Shown: positions 1-9,690, counted from the stretch's first letter. The stretch is 64,000 nt of DNA from Candidatus Cybelea septentrionalis (GCA_003158175.1 PMHJ01000019.1:4375-68374); one strand, 5' to 3'. The notes: generated by a model from the letters alone, not told the origin. Made by a program: numbers and translations.

Positions 1-88
1 ACCACAGGCCACGCCTTCAAAGCATCCCCAATCTAAGGCTTTACTCAGATCGAGGCTGTATTGGTTAGACGTACAAAGGAGGCCACGG

Positions 89-1081
89 ATGAAGAGATTG
101 ACGCTTTGCGCCTCTAGCATCGGCGTTATCGCAGCGCTTATTGGCTGCGGAGGTAACTCGGGACCGGGCGTCGTGCCCGTAGAGCCCCCGGCGACGGCTA
201 GCGGAAAGAACGGCGAACTGATGCCGCCTGCAGCAAAGAAAAGTGAACTGCTTTACGTCTCCGCTGCCATTCCCGCAATAAATAAGCTTTACGTGTTCAC
301 CTATCCCGACGCGGCGTTCGTCGGCACCATTGCGGTTCCGAATCATCCGTTAGGACTCTGCACGGACAAGGCCGGGAACGTCTTCGTAACCACCATAGTT
401 ACGAACAGCGCCACGAGCAACGTTTACGAGTACGCGCATGGTGGCACTCAGCCGATCGCAACCCTTACCGACCCCGGCGAAGGCAACGGCTGTGCCGTCG
501 ATCCTTTAACGGGAAATCTCGCGGTTGCGAACTGGAGCAGTGGTTCGGCCTCGGGCGATGGGGACGTCGCGATCTATCAGAACGCAAGCGGAACTCCTGT
601 CACGTATGCCACGCCGAGCATTTCTGCCTATTGGTGGTGCGCGTACGACGATGAAGGCAATCTCTTCGTCGACGGTATCAACGGCAGTCACGCACAGCCG
701 ATGGCCGAACTCCCAAAGGGCGCAAGCTCGTTCGAAAACGTGACGCTCAGCGCGGCTATCACGCCGTCGAGCCTCCAATGGTTAAATGGGAACTTAATCA
801 TTGCTGACGACGCTAGCATTTCCGGCTCCGAACTGCTCTATCGCGTAAAGTTCACTGGAACCAAAGGTAAGGTACTCGGGCGCACTGCGCTCAAGAGCCG
901 GCACGAAATGAACTCCTGGGGCGGCGAGTTTGTCGTTTCCGGATCGGAGGTCGCGGGCCCAAGCTATCCGCGACGCTATTTCAGCGTCTGGTCGTACCCG
1001 AAAGGTGGCAAGGCCCTCCACTATGCCACTAGGGGCAGCGTAAATGAGTTCTATGGAGTCGCGATCAGCGCGTCACGCTAA
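89..1081 (+). CDS. Secreted lipoprotein, beta-propeller-like
   Basis: A 330-residue protein with a lipoprotein signal peptide: Lys/Arg start, hydrophobic stretch and lipobox LIGC with Cys at residue 20. The body contains blade-like repeats of the type 'D..GN.FV' and 'YAHGGTQPI..L.DPG', shared with the lipoproteins downstream. It lacks the PPIGAPGAMPQ linker that marks most of them, so it is a more distant member. A ribosome-binding site (aaggagg) lies just upstream of the ATG. It is inferred to be anchored at the cell surface. The ligand is unknown. It lies left of the first copy of the 15-bp secA-end site, so it may be cargo of a further element that extends out of the window. Confidence 0.8.
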   Translation: MKRLTLCASSIGVIAALIGCGGNSGPGVVPVEPPATASGKNGELMPPAAKKSELLYVSAAIPAINKLYVFTYPDAAFVGTIAVPNHPLGLCTDKAGNVFVTTIVTNSATSNVYEYAHGGTQPIATLTDPGEGNGCAVDPLTGNLAVANWSSGSASGDGDVAIYQNASGTPVTYATPSISAYWWCAYDDEGNLFVDGINGSHAQPMAELPKGASSFENVTLSAAITPSSLQWLNGNLIIADDASISGSELLYRVKFTGTKGKVLGRTALKSRHEMNSWGGEFVVSGSEVAGPSYPRRYFSVWSYPKGGKALHYATRGSVNEFYGVAISASR

Positions 1082-1229
1082 CACGGGCTCCGTGCAATCC
1101 CAGTAGGCAATGCCGCGAAGTACGTTGGTAGCGTAGATACCCGATCGCTTAGTGGCATAGCCCGCTTCGAGCGCTACGGAGGCGTAACTACCAGGCGCCT
1201 GGGGGTTCAAAATTTTAGGGGCTCGGCTC

Positions 1230-1244
1230 CTTACGCTGCGGCTC
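1230..1244. repeat. Copy 1 of the 15-bp secA 3'-end target site
   Basis: The sequence cttacgctgcggctc is identical to the last 15 bp at the secA 3' end (33871-33885) and in the same orientation. The DNA just left of it resembles the DNA left of copy 2 at 9898 (a shared gcttcggctcc/gctcggctcc-like end), as expected for the right ends of related elements. It marks the left border of region A and the right border of another element outside the window. Confidence 0.8.
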
Positions 1245-1265
1245 GGGGAGATACCGTGTTCCCCG

Positions 1266-1412
1266 TCAAGCGTAATTCGCATCAAAAGCGACGCCTGAGC
1301 GTAGAATGCCGTAGGCGAGTACGAGTAGCTTGCGCATGACGGCTCCAATAATGAGCCGTTTGTGTTTTCCAGCCGCCAGCAGCCACTCAGCGAAGGCCCG
1401 AAGTCGGTTTAG
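1266..1412 (-). pseudogene. IS110-family transposase C-terminal relic
   Basis: On the minus strand a stretch of 48 codons ending in TGA reads LNRLRAFAEWLLAAGK, then IGAVMRKLLVLAYG and SGVAFDANYA. This matches the C-terminal pattern of IS110/IS116/IS902 transposases (RL...GK..K...A.MRKLL.L.YG.L.SG..FD). A stop codon lies immediately upstream in frame and no catalytic domain can be read, so it is a fragment. It sits 20 bp inside the left border of region A and may explain why no left TIR is recognisable there. The family call is from recognition of the pattern. Confidence 0.55.
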
Positions 1413-1770
1413 CGATCACACTCTGCAAGATTTTCAAAGAGTTGACCACCAGAACTGGGCTGCGATTCGTCGGATTCTATTACGACGCCGCCATGACCGC
1501 ATGCGCGGCGGGTATGATAGTAGCTCCGGTTGACTTCCTAGACGCCGTCGATATCCTTGGTCCCGTACCGTGATGGCAACGCGCCGCAACGGCCTTTCAT
1601 AGCGGTAACAATTGGCTTTACATCCACAAAGAGCCGCCGATCGGTGCCGTGCCGCAGAGCCCTCGCCCGGCGTCGTGGACCTTCGCATCTTGCTGTCGCG
1701 ATGGGATTGGGCCCCCGCGCCGAACATCCTTAGCCGCTGATCCGTTTACGGAAGCGAGGAGCAACGCAAG
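1413..1770. other. Degenerate intergenic DNA with lipoprotein-leader relics
   Basis: No credible gene. Positions about 1638-1665 resemble the coding DNA for the PPIGAPGAMPQ linker of the lipoproteins, with a deletion. Positions about 1713-1770 resemble the leader upstream of the lipoprotein genes at 15260 and, inverted, at 11164 (gccgaac.tcct.agccg..gatccgtt). The stretch therefore seems to be a decayed lipoprotein 5' end followed by an intact leader for the next gene. Confidence 0.45.
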
Positions 1771-2784
1771 ATGAGGAGCTTGGATTTCAGCCGCTACGCG
1801 CTCACAAGCTGCGTGGCTGCGGCAATGCTGGCAGCGTGCAGAGGATCGCAGTTGCGGCTGGCTTCTACGAGGCTAGCTCAATCGGCGACTCACGTGCAAT
1901 GGTACGGTCGATTGCGACTCCTTTCATCGGTCGCTCCCGGGCGCATACCGCTGTCGGCGCTGTGGCCTTCGCCGGTTGCTCCGGCGAGACTGCGGACCTC
2001 GCCGCAACTTTGGTACCTTAGCGTAACGCCCTCAAATGTGATCCCAGCGTACACCCTGCCGGGCCTCAAGTCCGTCTACGCGATATCAAGTCTCTCCGCT
2101 CCGCAAGGTATGTGCACCATCGGAAAAAAGACGTTCTGGGTCGCAAATTCCGGGGCCGATGATCTCCTTGAGTTTTCTCATCGCGGCACGACTCCAATCA
2201 AAACTCTCAGCGTCGCTGGGACGCAGCTGGCAAGCTGCGCCGTCGATCCGACGACAGGTAACATCGCCGCGGGGACCCTTTATGGAGCTCAGGTTTTTGT
2301 CTGGAAGCATGCCAATGGTTCACCGACTCCGTACTCGCTGCCCTTGCCTTGCGAACTCGTTTACTTCGAGGGTTACGACGGCAGCGCCGATCTATTTGCC
2401 GATTGCTTCGAGAACAACGGTCACACCGGTCTCTATGAGCTGCCCAAAAACGCCAGCGCGTTCGAGAGTCTCAGTGTGAATCAGAGCATCGGATTTCCGG
2501 GCGGGGTTCAGTGGGATGGCAAGCATCTAGCAGTAGGCGATCAAGGCGCTGCTCCCAACGCGATCTATCGATTCAGCTGCGCGAAAAACACTTGCACGAA
2601 CGAGGGCACCGTCTCCCTTGAAGGCACGGTCGATTGCGTTCAAGGCTGGATCCATAAAGGGATCGTTGTTTGCGACGATTACGCTACCGGCGACGCCTAC
2701 GTCTGGCAATATCCGACCGGCGGTTCGCCCTTTGAAAGCATCACCGGCGTAGGGAGCGCAATCGGCAGCGTAATCGTCAGGTAG
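1771..2784 (+). CDS. Secreted lipoprotein, beta-propeller-like
   Basis: A 337-residue lipoprotein. The signal peptide has a lipobox LAAC near residue 22 and the start MRSLDFSRYALTSC resembles that of the other family members. Blade motifs include FSHRGTTPIKTLSVAG, 'CAVDPTTGNIAA' and 'VQWDGKHLAVGDQG'. The usual linker PPIGAPGAMPQ is replaced by an unrelated Arg/Ser-rich stretch (about residues 25-75), while the next frame over the same DNA reads more like a family linker. A compensated frameshift in the linker is therefore likely. The leader carries a gaggagc ribosome-binding site. Confidence 0.78.
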   Translation: MRSLDFSRYALTSCVAAAMLAACRGSQLRLASTRLAQSATHVQWYGRLRLLSSVAPGRIPLSALWPSPVAPARLRTSPQLWYLSVTPSNVIPAYTLPGLKSVYAISSLSAPQGMCTIGKKTFWVANSGADDLLEFSHRGTTPIKTLSVAGTQLASCAVDPTTGNIAAGTLYGAQVFVWKHANGSPTPYSLPLPCELVYFEGYDGSADLFADCFENNGHTGLYELPKNASAFESLSVNQSIGFPGGVQWDGKHLAVGDQGAAPNAIYRFSCAKNTCTNEGTVSLEGTVDCVQGWIHKGIVVCDDYATGDAYVWQYPTGGSPFESITGVGSAIGSVIVR

Positions 2785-3006
2785 CGTCCCGTGTTCGGCG
2801 CTACTTGGTGCGGACAGCAATTGTGGCTAAGCCTTCCGTTCTACCCCTCTACCCCGTCCCGATCTCCGCATTCGCAAGGCCGCATCGCGCTTGCCACTTG
2901 GTGTTCTAGACCACCACCCGCGCCTAAGAGTTCAGCAGCTGAGGGGGCGGCGTTCTGGAGGGCTAAATGCGAAATCTTGGGCGTCGTCGCTGAGTCTGCT
3001 CCGAAC

Positions 3007-3885
3007 TTAGGACAGCAGATCCAGCGCAACGTCCCAGAGCCGCGCCGCATTCCCAGCGTCTAGTGCATAGGGCGCCACGCCGCCACCAAAATCCGTCGGC
3101 CGACGAGCGACGGTTCTTGCTTCTTGACAATCCTCAAAGTATCGTCCTCCGATGCCATCCAGGAGTGGCGACGCTGCAAGCAATACCGATGTCGCGGCGC
3201 CCTGTTGCGGAGACTTTCGCCGTTCCAACGGCGTCTGCAAGCCTCCTGTGTACCTTTGTAGGTTGGTGGCGATCGCTCCCCGATTCAAAGCGTTTGCAAA
3301 TATGCCATCCATGGCCCATCGTCGAGTCGCCTTTACGGCAAGCAGTACCGCAGCCGTTTTCGATTGTCCGTATGCGACGAACGGCGCGTACGGGATGAAA
3401 TTGAAGTGCAGATCGTCGAAGAGCACCGGAGCGATCATGTTTGCACTCGAACTGACTGAAACGATGCGCGCCCGATTGGCCGCAATCAGCGAGTCGCGCA
3501 GTCCGATCGTCAGCGCAAAGTGACCAAGAAAGTTTGTCGCGAACTGCATCTCGAAACCTTCGGGTGTGCGCTGCAATTCAGGCAGGGCCATGATACCCGC
3601 ATTGTCGACGAGAACGTGGAGTGGTTCTGTCCACTTCACGACAAACTCACCGATCGACGCGCGATCGGCGAGATCGAGTCGTCTTACGCGAACGCTTGTC
3701 GCACCGATATCTGCTGCGGCCTTCTCCCCGGAATCAAGATTGCGCACGGCGAGCGTCACTTCAGCGCCAGCATTCGCCAAGGCGCGAGCGGTCTCAAGCC
3801 CTATGCCCGAAGCGCCACCGGTGACGATAACATGCTTGCCGCTAAGGTCGAGTCCGTCGACGACATCCTCTGCGGTCGACGCCAA
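3007..3885 (-). CDS. Short-chain dehydrogenase/reductase, 5' end cut
   Basis: NAD(P)-dependent oxidoreductase of the classical SDR fold. It shows the TGGASGIG cofactor loop, NNAG-type motif (DNAGIM), a Ser-rich catalytic segment (SVSSSANM) and YGQSK for the catalytic Tyr/Lys. The C-terminus is complete. The open frame continues upstream to 4122, but that extension is only the antisense of the Cas1 relic at 3890-4480, so it is not coding. The family normally has about ten more residues before STAEDVVDGLDLSGK. The only candidate start left is a TTG at 3885, at the very junction. The gene is therefore probably truncated by a few codons and has lost its native promoter. Confidence 0.75.
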   Translation of the reverse strand: MASTAEDVVDGLDLSGKHVIVTGGASGIGLETARALANAGAEVTLAVRNLDSGEKAAADIGATSVRVRRLDLADRASIGEFVVKWTEPLHVLVDNAGIMALPELQRTPEGFEMQFATNFLGHFALTIGLRDSLIAANRARIVSVSSSANMIAPVLFDDLHFNFIPYAPFVAYGQSKTAAVLLAVKATRRWAMDGIFANALNRGAIATNLQRYTGGLQTPLERRKSPQQGAATSVLLAASPLLDGIGGRYFEDCQEARTVARRPTDFGGGVAPYALDAGNAARLWDVALDLLS

Positions 3886-3889
3886 TACC

Positions 3890-4480
3890 GGCGTATCGCC
3901 TCGCAGCCGATCGGCAAGCGAACAACGAAAGCGGCGAATTGTCCCGGCATTCGACCCGTCGCCGCTATGCGCTACGCCTCGCAAGGCCTCCCGGCCGCGG
4001 CCGTATGCGACGCGCAAATGGCGAACGCCAACCGTGGAAGCGCGCCCGAGCGATCCGACTGCTTGCGCGCTGTGCGGCGAGCCCGTGACCAAGCGTAGGC
4101 GTCGGCACTGCGAGACGTGCATGCCAAAAGCGCGGCGCGAGCACGGACTTCGAGCGATCGAAGCAGCTCACAAAGTGCTCGCAGCGCAGACTGCCGCAGG
4201 CAATGATCCTCGGCGCGGCCCGGAAGTGAACGGCGCGCGAGGCGAGGCGATCGCCGAGGCACACCAGCGCAATCGAGGCTGGGCGCGCGAGCATCCGGGC
4301 CAGCGCGACGAGGCGTGGTTTAAGCGCGAGATCGTGCCGAAGCTCGATGCGTTCACGCTCAAGGAGATCGGCAAGGCCACGGGACTCTCGCTCGCGGCCT
4401 GCTCGCGCATCCGCGCTGGGACGAAAGTGCCGCATCCAAGGCATTGGGAAGCTATTAGGGCGCTGGTCGAAAAGCCCTAA
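3890..4480 (+). pseudogene. Cas1 (casposase) C-terminal relic, region A
   Basis: Translates to the tail of the Cas1 protein at 13586-15199: the linker SPLCATPRKASRPRPYATR, the four-cysteine finger CALCGEPV...HCETC, the RNRGWAREHPGQRDEAWFK segment and the C-terminal HTH (LKEIGKATGLSLAACSRIRAG...PHPRHWEA). The match begins near 3890, straight against the SDR gene. The entire catalytic Cas1 domain is missing. The frame is open to the natural stop. It shows that region A once carried a casposase gene upstream of its lipoprotein array, in the same arrangement as element B. Confidence 0.85.
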
Positions 4481-4706
4481 AAGGCGCAAGCTTTCGAGCG
4501 CGCGGCACTCGCCGAAGTTTTTGGCGGCCATCTCGCGTGTATTGCGTGCGCGGGAGGCTGTTGAGGCCGGACAAGCAGCATCAGACGGCGCCCGCGGAAG
4601 TCTCGGGTGTTGGTCCGCAGGGACCGCAGCCCACAGAGAGTCTTAAGCGCTCCTTGACGAACGTTACGAGCCGCGGCCGCGTTCAAGCCGCAAGGAGCAC
4701 GCAAGG

Positions 4707-5732
4707 ATGGCTATTTCAGGTTTTAACCACTTCGTACTAAGCTGCGCAGTTGTTGCGCTGGTGGCAGGATGCGGTGGGTCACGGGGTCAGAACCCAGGGT
4801 CGGACATGATTCCGACCAGCTCGACGACGGCGGAAGGCCAAGCACAAAAGCGTTCGGAGTCGTCAGGTGACCTTCTCTATGTGACAACAGCCAAAGGCGT
4901 AGAGTTGGTGTCATACCCCAACTGGCAAATATTTGCTACGATTCCCGGGACTGCTAACGGCCAACCTTGCTCCGACCCCAAGAACGGGAATGTATTCGTT
5001 ATTCAGCCGTATCTCGCGCAAATTTTGGTATACGCACACGGTGGAACGACTCCGATCAACACCCTCAGCGCGCCATCGCCGTACAACGAAATTTACGCGT
5101 GCACCGTAGACCCCGAGACTGGTGACCTAGCAGCTACGGGATATGATAGTTCCCTTAATAAAGGGGCCGTGCTTATCTACACAGGCGGCCAGGGGACGCC
5201 AATGGTATACAAGTCTGCCAAAGTTCGCACGTTTTATTCGCCTGCTTACGATGGTGCCGGGAATCTGTATATCGACACTACTGCCAATAGCGCCTTTCGC
5301 ATTGTCAGGCTTTCGGCTAAAAAGAAACAGTTTAGCTTCATCCAATTTCATGACAATATCTACTTGGAAGACTTTCAGTGGGATGGACAATATTTTGCGT
5401 CATTAGACTATGACGGACAAAACAAAAGTAGCACACTTTATCAAATAGAGATTACGGGAAATAGCGCACAGGTCGTTAATACAAGCACTCTTTACAATAC
5501 CGCTCAGGTATCTAACTTTTGCCTTGCCGATGGGTCGCTGATTGGATTCTTTGGTAGGCTCAAGCGTGATAACAACCAGGCTCTGGCGGTGTGGGCCTAT
5601 CCAGCTGGGGGCAAGGACACTTCGAGGTTTTACGGCGTAGCGAAGGGACCTGGAAACGAACTCTACGGCTTGACTCTATCGGTTTCCCCATCCCACAAAT
5701 CGACATGGATACCAAAATATGCAGTCAGATAA
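4707..5732 (+). CDS. Secreted lipoprotein, beta-propeller-like
   Basis: A 341-residue lipoprotein with lipobox VAGC at about residue 22, then a Ser/Thr-rich linker without the PPIGAPGAMPQ motif. Propeller-like motifs include YAHGGTTPINTL, 'CTVDPETGDLAATGYD', 'DGAGNLYID' and 'FQWDGQYFAS'. It is the first gene of a five-gene run on the plus strand that follows the Cas1 relic. Its base composition is noticeably more AT-rich than its neighbours, suggesting that the propeller part was imported. It overlaps the next gene by 14 bp. The leader has aaggagc upstream of ATG. Confidence 0.8.
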   Translation: MAISGFNHFVLSCAVVALVAGCGGSRGQNPGSDMIPTSSTTAEGQAQKRSESSGDLLYVTTAKGVELVSYPNWQIFATIPGTANGQPCSDPKNGNVFVIQPYLAQILVYAHGGTTPINTLSAPSPYNEIYACTVDPETGDLAATGYDSSLNKGAVLIYTGGQGTPMVYKSAKVRTFYSPAYDGAGNLYIDTTANSAFRIVRLSAKKKQFSFIQFHDNIYLEDFQWDGQYFASLDYDGQNKSSTLYQIEITGNSAQVVNTSTLYNTAQVSNFCLADGSLIGFFGRLKRDNNQALAVWAYPAGGKDTSRFYGVAKGPGNELYGLTLSVSPSHKSTWIPKYAVR

Positions 5733-6681
5733 CTTGGGGTCGCTCTTCCTCATTACACCTCTGGTTACCGTAATGCTCTCGGGGTGCGGTGCATCGCAGC
5801 CGCCGATCGGCGCTCTCGGCGCGATGCCACAAAGCTCTGCTCGCGCAACGCACGCAGATCGCAGCAAGTCGTGGATGCTGCCGGAAGCAAAGGATGAAAG
5901 TTTGATTTATGCCACGGGCGGTTGTGGAGGGGTGTGCGTCGCGAAATATTCAAACGGCGATGTGGTTGGTAGTATCTCCCTGAGCTACCCATTCGGTGCA
6001 GATTGCTCGGACAACAGTGGGAATGTCTTCGTAACAAACAACGCACAAGTTCTTGAGTACGCGCATGGCGGAACGACCCCGATTGCCTCCCTTGATTTAC
6101 CGGGTGAAAACGCGGCGGCATGTGGAGTTGACGCCAAGAGTGGCAATCTCGCCGTTACCTTCGCTGGCAGGGTTGCAATCTTTGCGAACGCAACGGGCAC
6201 TCCCGCGGTTTATAACGCTGGAATCGGCGCTATGTATTGCGGGTACGACGATAGAGGAAATCTGTTCGTCTCCGGAGTGCTAAGTGAGGAAAGCGCTTTT
6301 GCCGAACTTGCGTATAAAGGCTCAGCGTTTGTCACACTTGCCGTGAGTGGCAACGCTGGTGGCCCTGGTCAGGTGCAGTGGGATGGCAAGTACATAACGG
6401 TCGAAAACCAGAACAGGCCAGCCGTTACGATTTCTCGTCTAAGCGTTTCGGGTTCGACGGCATCTGTCGTCAGCACTACGCGGATAAAAGGTGCGGAATT
6501 TGCCGCATCAACCTGGATTATCGAGAACCGAATCGTCGTTCCCTATTCGAGCAGAGGGGAATATAAAAATAAAATAGGTCTTTGGCGCTATCCAAAAAGT
6601 AGTAAAGTAGTTGTGAAGTACGGTAGTCTGGGGCAGCCTAAGGGCACGTCCTTCCTGGGCGTTACTCTGAGCGCGCACTAA
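5719..6681 (+). CDS. Secreted lipoprotein, beta-propeller-like
   Basis: A 320-residue lipoprotein with lipobox LSGC, followed by the family linker ASQPPIGALGAMPQ and the block ADRSKSWMLPEAK. The body has 'YATGGCGGVC', 'LEYAHGGTTPIASL', 'CGVDAKSGNLAV', 'CGYDDRGNLFVSG' and 'VQWDGKYI', in the same order as its paralogues. It starts inside the end of the preceding gene (14-bp overlap), consistent with translational coupling. Confidence 0.82.
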   Translation: MQSDNLGSLFLITPLVTVMLSGCGASQPPIGALGAMPQSSARATHADRSKSWMLPEAKDESLIYATGGCGGVCVAKYSNGDVVGSISLSYPFGADCSDNSGNVFVTNNAQVLEYAHGGTTPIASLDLPGENAAACGVDAKSGNLAVTFAGRVAIFANATGTPAVYNAGIGAMYCGYDDRGNLFVSGVLSEESAFAELAYKGSAFVTLAVSGNAGGPGQVQWDGKYITVENQNRPAVTISRLSVSGSTASVVSTTRIKGAEFAASTWIIENRIVVPYSSRGEYKNKIGLWRYPKSSKVVVKYGSLGQPKGTSFLGVTLSAH

Positions 6682-6770
6682 CCGTGTGTCGCACTATCAC
6701 GCTCTATCTGGCTTAGAAAGGTAAGGTTTCCTGTGGCTCAGTACGCGCATCCACAAGTAAGGAGCAACCC

Positions 6771-7736
6771 ATGAAACACATTAACCGGTACGCGCTAAGC
6801 AGCTGCATAGCCGTTGCGTTACTTACCGGGTGCGGCGGATCGCAGCCGCCGATCGGTGCGCCGGGCGCGATGCCGCAAGCCTCCGCGATCGCAATGCACG
6901 CCGATCGTGGCAAGTCGTGGATGCTGCCGTAAGCGAAGGGTGAGGATTTGATTTACGCAGTCGGAGGCTGTGGTGGAACTTGCGTCCTGTCGTATCCCAA
7001 AGGCAAACTCGTTGGCGAGTTAGCTTATGACGGATATGCCGACTGCTCTGACGGGAACGGCGATGTGTTCATCCCAACCCAAGCCGAGGTAGTAGAGTTT
7101 GCACATGGTGGCACAACTCCGATTGCTACCTACACTGTGCCGTATACCCCGCCCGTTGGCTGGTCGGTGGACCTTCAGAGCGGAAACCTGGCGGTCGTCA
7201 ACGCTGGCTTCGTCGCTGTGTTCCCTGCAGGTTCCAAAAACCCAATCTCTTACAATACTCTTTTAAACGCTCAATACTGCGGCTACGACAACGTGGGCAA
7301 TCTTTTCGTCGATGGCTTTGATGGCTCGAAGTGGGGCTTGTCGGAACTGCCTGAGGGGGGTAGCACTTTCGAGAAGCTGACCCTGGACCAAAGCGTTGGA
7401 CAACCGGGCCAAGTACAGTGGGATGGTCAATACCTATCTTATGAATCCCAGGAGAGTGGTCGACCCACAATTTCGCGGTTGTCCATCTCTGGCTCGACAG
7501 CAACAGTCGTGGGGCAAACTCGTCTTAAGAGGGTCCCCAGGGCGCTGCGTTTGTCCTGGATTTATCAGGGTTCCGTCGTAGCTCCCTATGTTGTTAACGG
7601 GCCAGCTAGTAAGGATATCGGCATTTGGAAATACCCCAAGGGTACTTCCACAAAACGCATTATGCAGTTTGGCGACTTCAACAAGAAGCCGTTTATCTTC
7701 AACGGTGTAACTGTCAGCGTCGGGCCCAGCCGCTAA
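6771..7736 (+). pseudogene. Lipoprotein gene with one nonsense codon
   Basis: Reading from the ATG at 6771 gives a normal family leader: lipobox LTGC, SQPPIGAPGAMPQASAIA and ADRGKSWMLP. Codon 54 (6930-6932) is then TAA where the paralogues have GAA (Glu of LPEAK). The frame continues intact for 267 further codons with all propeller motifs (FAHGGTTPI, CGYDNVGNLFVDG, VQWDGQYL). One G-to-T change explains it. An internal TTG at 6948 could restart translation but would give no signal peptide. The next gene starts within its stop codon. Confidence 0.85.
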
Positions 7737-8707
7737 TGAACACATCGACTCCCATCCGCTACTCGCTAAGCATCGTCGCGACAATGCTCGCAGGCTGCGG
7801 CGGATCGCAGCCGCCGATCGGCGCGCCGGGCGCGACACCGCAAACCTCCAGGATCGCAGCGCCCGCCGATCGTGGCAAGTCGTGGATGCTGCCGGAAGCG
7901 AAGAACGAGGATTTGATTTACGCCACGGGCGGTTGCGGAGGCGTATGCATCTTGTCATACCCTGATGGAAGCATGATTGGCACCGTTAACATTAGCGGCT
8001 CCGTGCAAGGTGCCTGTTCTGATACTCAGGGCAATGTGTTCATTACGAATGACACGAATGTCCTTGAGTTTGCGCACGGCGGTACTTCGCCAATCGCGAC
8101 CTTAACTTTACCGGGTTCGAACGCTACCGGTTGCTCAGTAGATTCCAAGACCGGGGACTTAGCAGTTGCTTTTAGCGGCAACACTAGCGACATAGCTATA
8201 TTTCCACAAGCCTCTGGGACGCCCGCAACATACGACACGCACCTCCTGACAATCTACTGCGGCTACGATAACGGTGGAAATCTCTTCGCTTCCGGTTATG
8301 GCAATGGAGACGCGCCTGGTATCTCAGAATTAGCTATGGGGTCTCCGGGCTTCTCGGTTCTTTCGGTAAACGGTCAGCTCGGCCACCCCGGTCAAATGCA
8401 GTGGGACGGTAAGTATATGACCTTCGAGGGTATTACGCCGAAAGACATCGCCATTTCGCGGTTGAGGATTTCCGGGTCGGTCGCAAGCATCGTTAGCACC
8501 CAGCGATTCCGTGCCATCGGCGGGGATGCGAACCAATCGTGGATTAACGACAACCGAATATTGATACCCTACGGAGCACACGGACGTGCAAAGTTCGTAG
8601 GTCTCTGGAAGTACCCACACGGCGGGTCCCTTCTGAACAGAATTCGTCACCTCGGTAAATTAGCAACTATTTGGGGTGTTACGGTCAGCGTCGCGTCCAG
8701 CCGCTAA
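7736..8707 (+). CDS. Secreted lipoprotein, beta-propeller-like
   Basis: A 323-residue lipoprotein. The ATG overlaps the stop of the preceding (broken) gene by one base (taatg), a strong sign of coupled translation. Leader MNTSTPIRYSLSIVATMLAGC, linker SQPPIGAPGATPQTS and block ADRGKSWMLPEAK. The body carries the usual motifs: 'LEFAHGGTSPIATL', 'CSVDSKTGDLAV', 'CGYDNGGNLFASG', 'MQWDGKYMTF'. Frames extending upstream of 7736 run into the previous gene and were not used. Confidence 0.83.
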   Translation: MNTSTPIRYSLSIVATMLAGCGGSQPPIGAPGATPQTSRIAAPADRGKSWMLPEAKNEDLIYATGGCGGVCILSYPDGSMIGTVNISGSVQGACSDTQGNVFITNDTNVLEFAHGGTSPIATLTLPGSNATGCSVDSKTGDLAVAFSGNTSDIAIFPQASGTPATYDTHLLTIYCGYDNGGNLFASGYGNGDAPGISELAMGSPGFSVLSVNGQLGHPGQMQWDGKYMTFEGITPKDIAISRLRISGSVASIVSTQRFRAIGGDANQSWINDNRILIPYGAHGRAKFVGLWKYPHGGSLLNRIRHLGKLATIWGVTVSVASSR

Positions 8708-9690
8708 TGAATACATCGACTCTTATCCGCTACTGGCTGGGCACTGGCGCAGCGGCAATGCTCGCCGGATGTGGCGGATCGCGGTCGCCGATCGGTGCGC
8801 CGGGCGCGATGCCGCAAACCTCGGCGATCGCAACGCGCGCCGATCGTGGCACGTCGTGGATGCGACCGGGCACCAGCAGCGGCGACCTGATCTATGTGGC
8901 CGCTGCCGGGGAGTCATATGCCTTAACGTACCCGCAGGGTAAGCTGGTCGGGACGATTGACTATGGCAGTGCCGATGCTTGTTCCGATAGCGCGGGAGAC
9001 GTTTTCCTCACCGTCGATCAGGGCGTTGACGAGTTCTCGCATGGAGCAACGACGCCAAGCGCCACGCTTAGTGTCCCGGGGACTAGCTGGGGTTGTGCGG
9101 TAGACGCTCTTAGTGGCAATCTTGCCGTGACTTTTTTCGGAAAGAGTGGCGACGATGTCGCTGTTTTCGCGGACGCTCAGGGTCAGCCGACCCTATATGA
9201 CTCTGGCTTTGGCCCCTGGGGCGAAAGCGCCAGCTACGACGATGCGGGGAATCTTTTCGTGGATGGTGTTAGCGAAAGCGGCATCGGCCTAGCCGAACTG
9301 CCACAGGGGGGCGGCAGTTTTTCATCCGTCAGCGTTAGCCCGCCCATCGCCACCCACGTAGGGCGATTGCAGTGGGACGGCACCTATTTGACCTTGGAAT
9401 CGGGTGTTGGACTGCAGCGGCAGCCTAATCTTCTCACAATAAATCGACTATCCATTTCCGATTCGATTGCGACAGTGGTGAGTACCACAACCTTTAGAAA
9501 TATTCGCAGAGACGCTCTGTGGTCGTGGATATATGACAACGCAATCATCGTTCCGTTCGGCAGGGAAAGCCGTAACGTCGGCTATTGGAAGTATCCCGAT
9601 GGTGGCAAGCCTGAAAAAATACTTAAGGCTCCGGCCGGAAAAACCGCGATCATTGAAGCGGTGACAATCAGCGTCGGCTCAAGCCGCTAA
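8707..9690 (+). CDS. Secreted lipoprotein, beta-propeller-like
   Basis: A 327-residue lipoprotein, last of the run in region A. The start codon overlaps the previous stop by one base. Leader MNTSTLIRYWLGTGAAAMLAGC, nearly the same as in the gene before; linker SRSPIGAPGAMPQTSAIA; block ADRGTSWMRP. The body shows 'DEFSHGATTPSATL', 'CAVDALSGNLAVTF', 'DDAGNLFVDG' and 'LQWDGTYL'. It ends about 200 bp before the right border of region A. Confidence 0.83.
   Translation: MNTSTLIRYWLGTGAAAMLAGCGGSRSPIGAPGAMPQTSAIATRADRGTSWMRPGTSSGDLIYVAAAGESYALTYPQGKLVGTIDYGSADACSDSAGDVFLTVDQGVDEFSHGATTPSATLSVPGTSWGCAVDALSGNLAVTFFGKSGDDVAVFADAQGQPTLYDSGFGPWGESASYDDAGNLFVDGVSESGIGLAELPQGGGSFSSVSVSPPIATHVGRLQWDGTYLTLESGVGLQRQPNLLTINRLSISDSIATVVSTTTFRNIRRDALWSWIYDNAIIVPFGRESRNVGYWKYPDGGKPEKILKAPAGKTAIIEAVTISVGSSR

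Noticed and set aside
3886-4122. N-terminal extension of the SDR protein
   Set aside because: It is the antisense of the Cas1 tail relic and resembles no SDR N-terminus.
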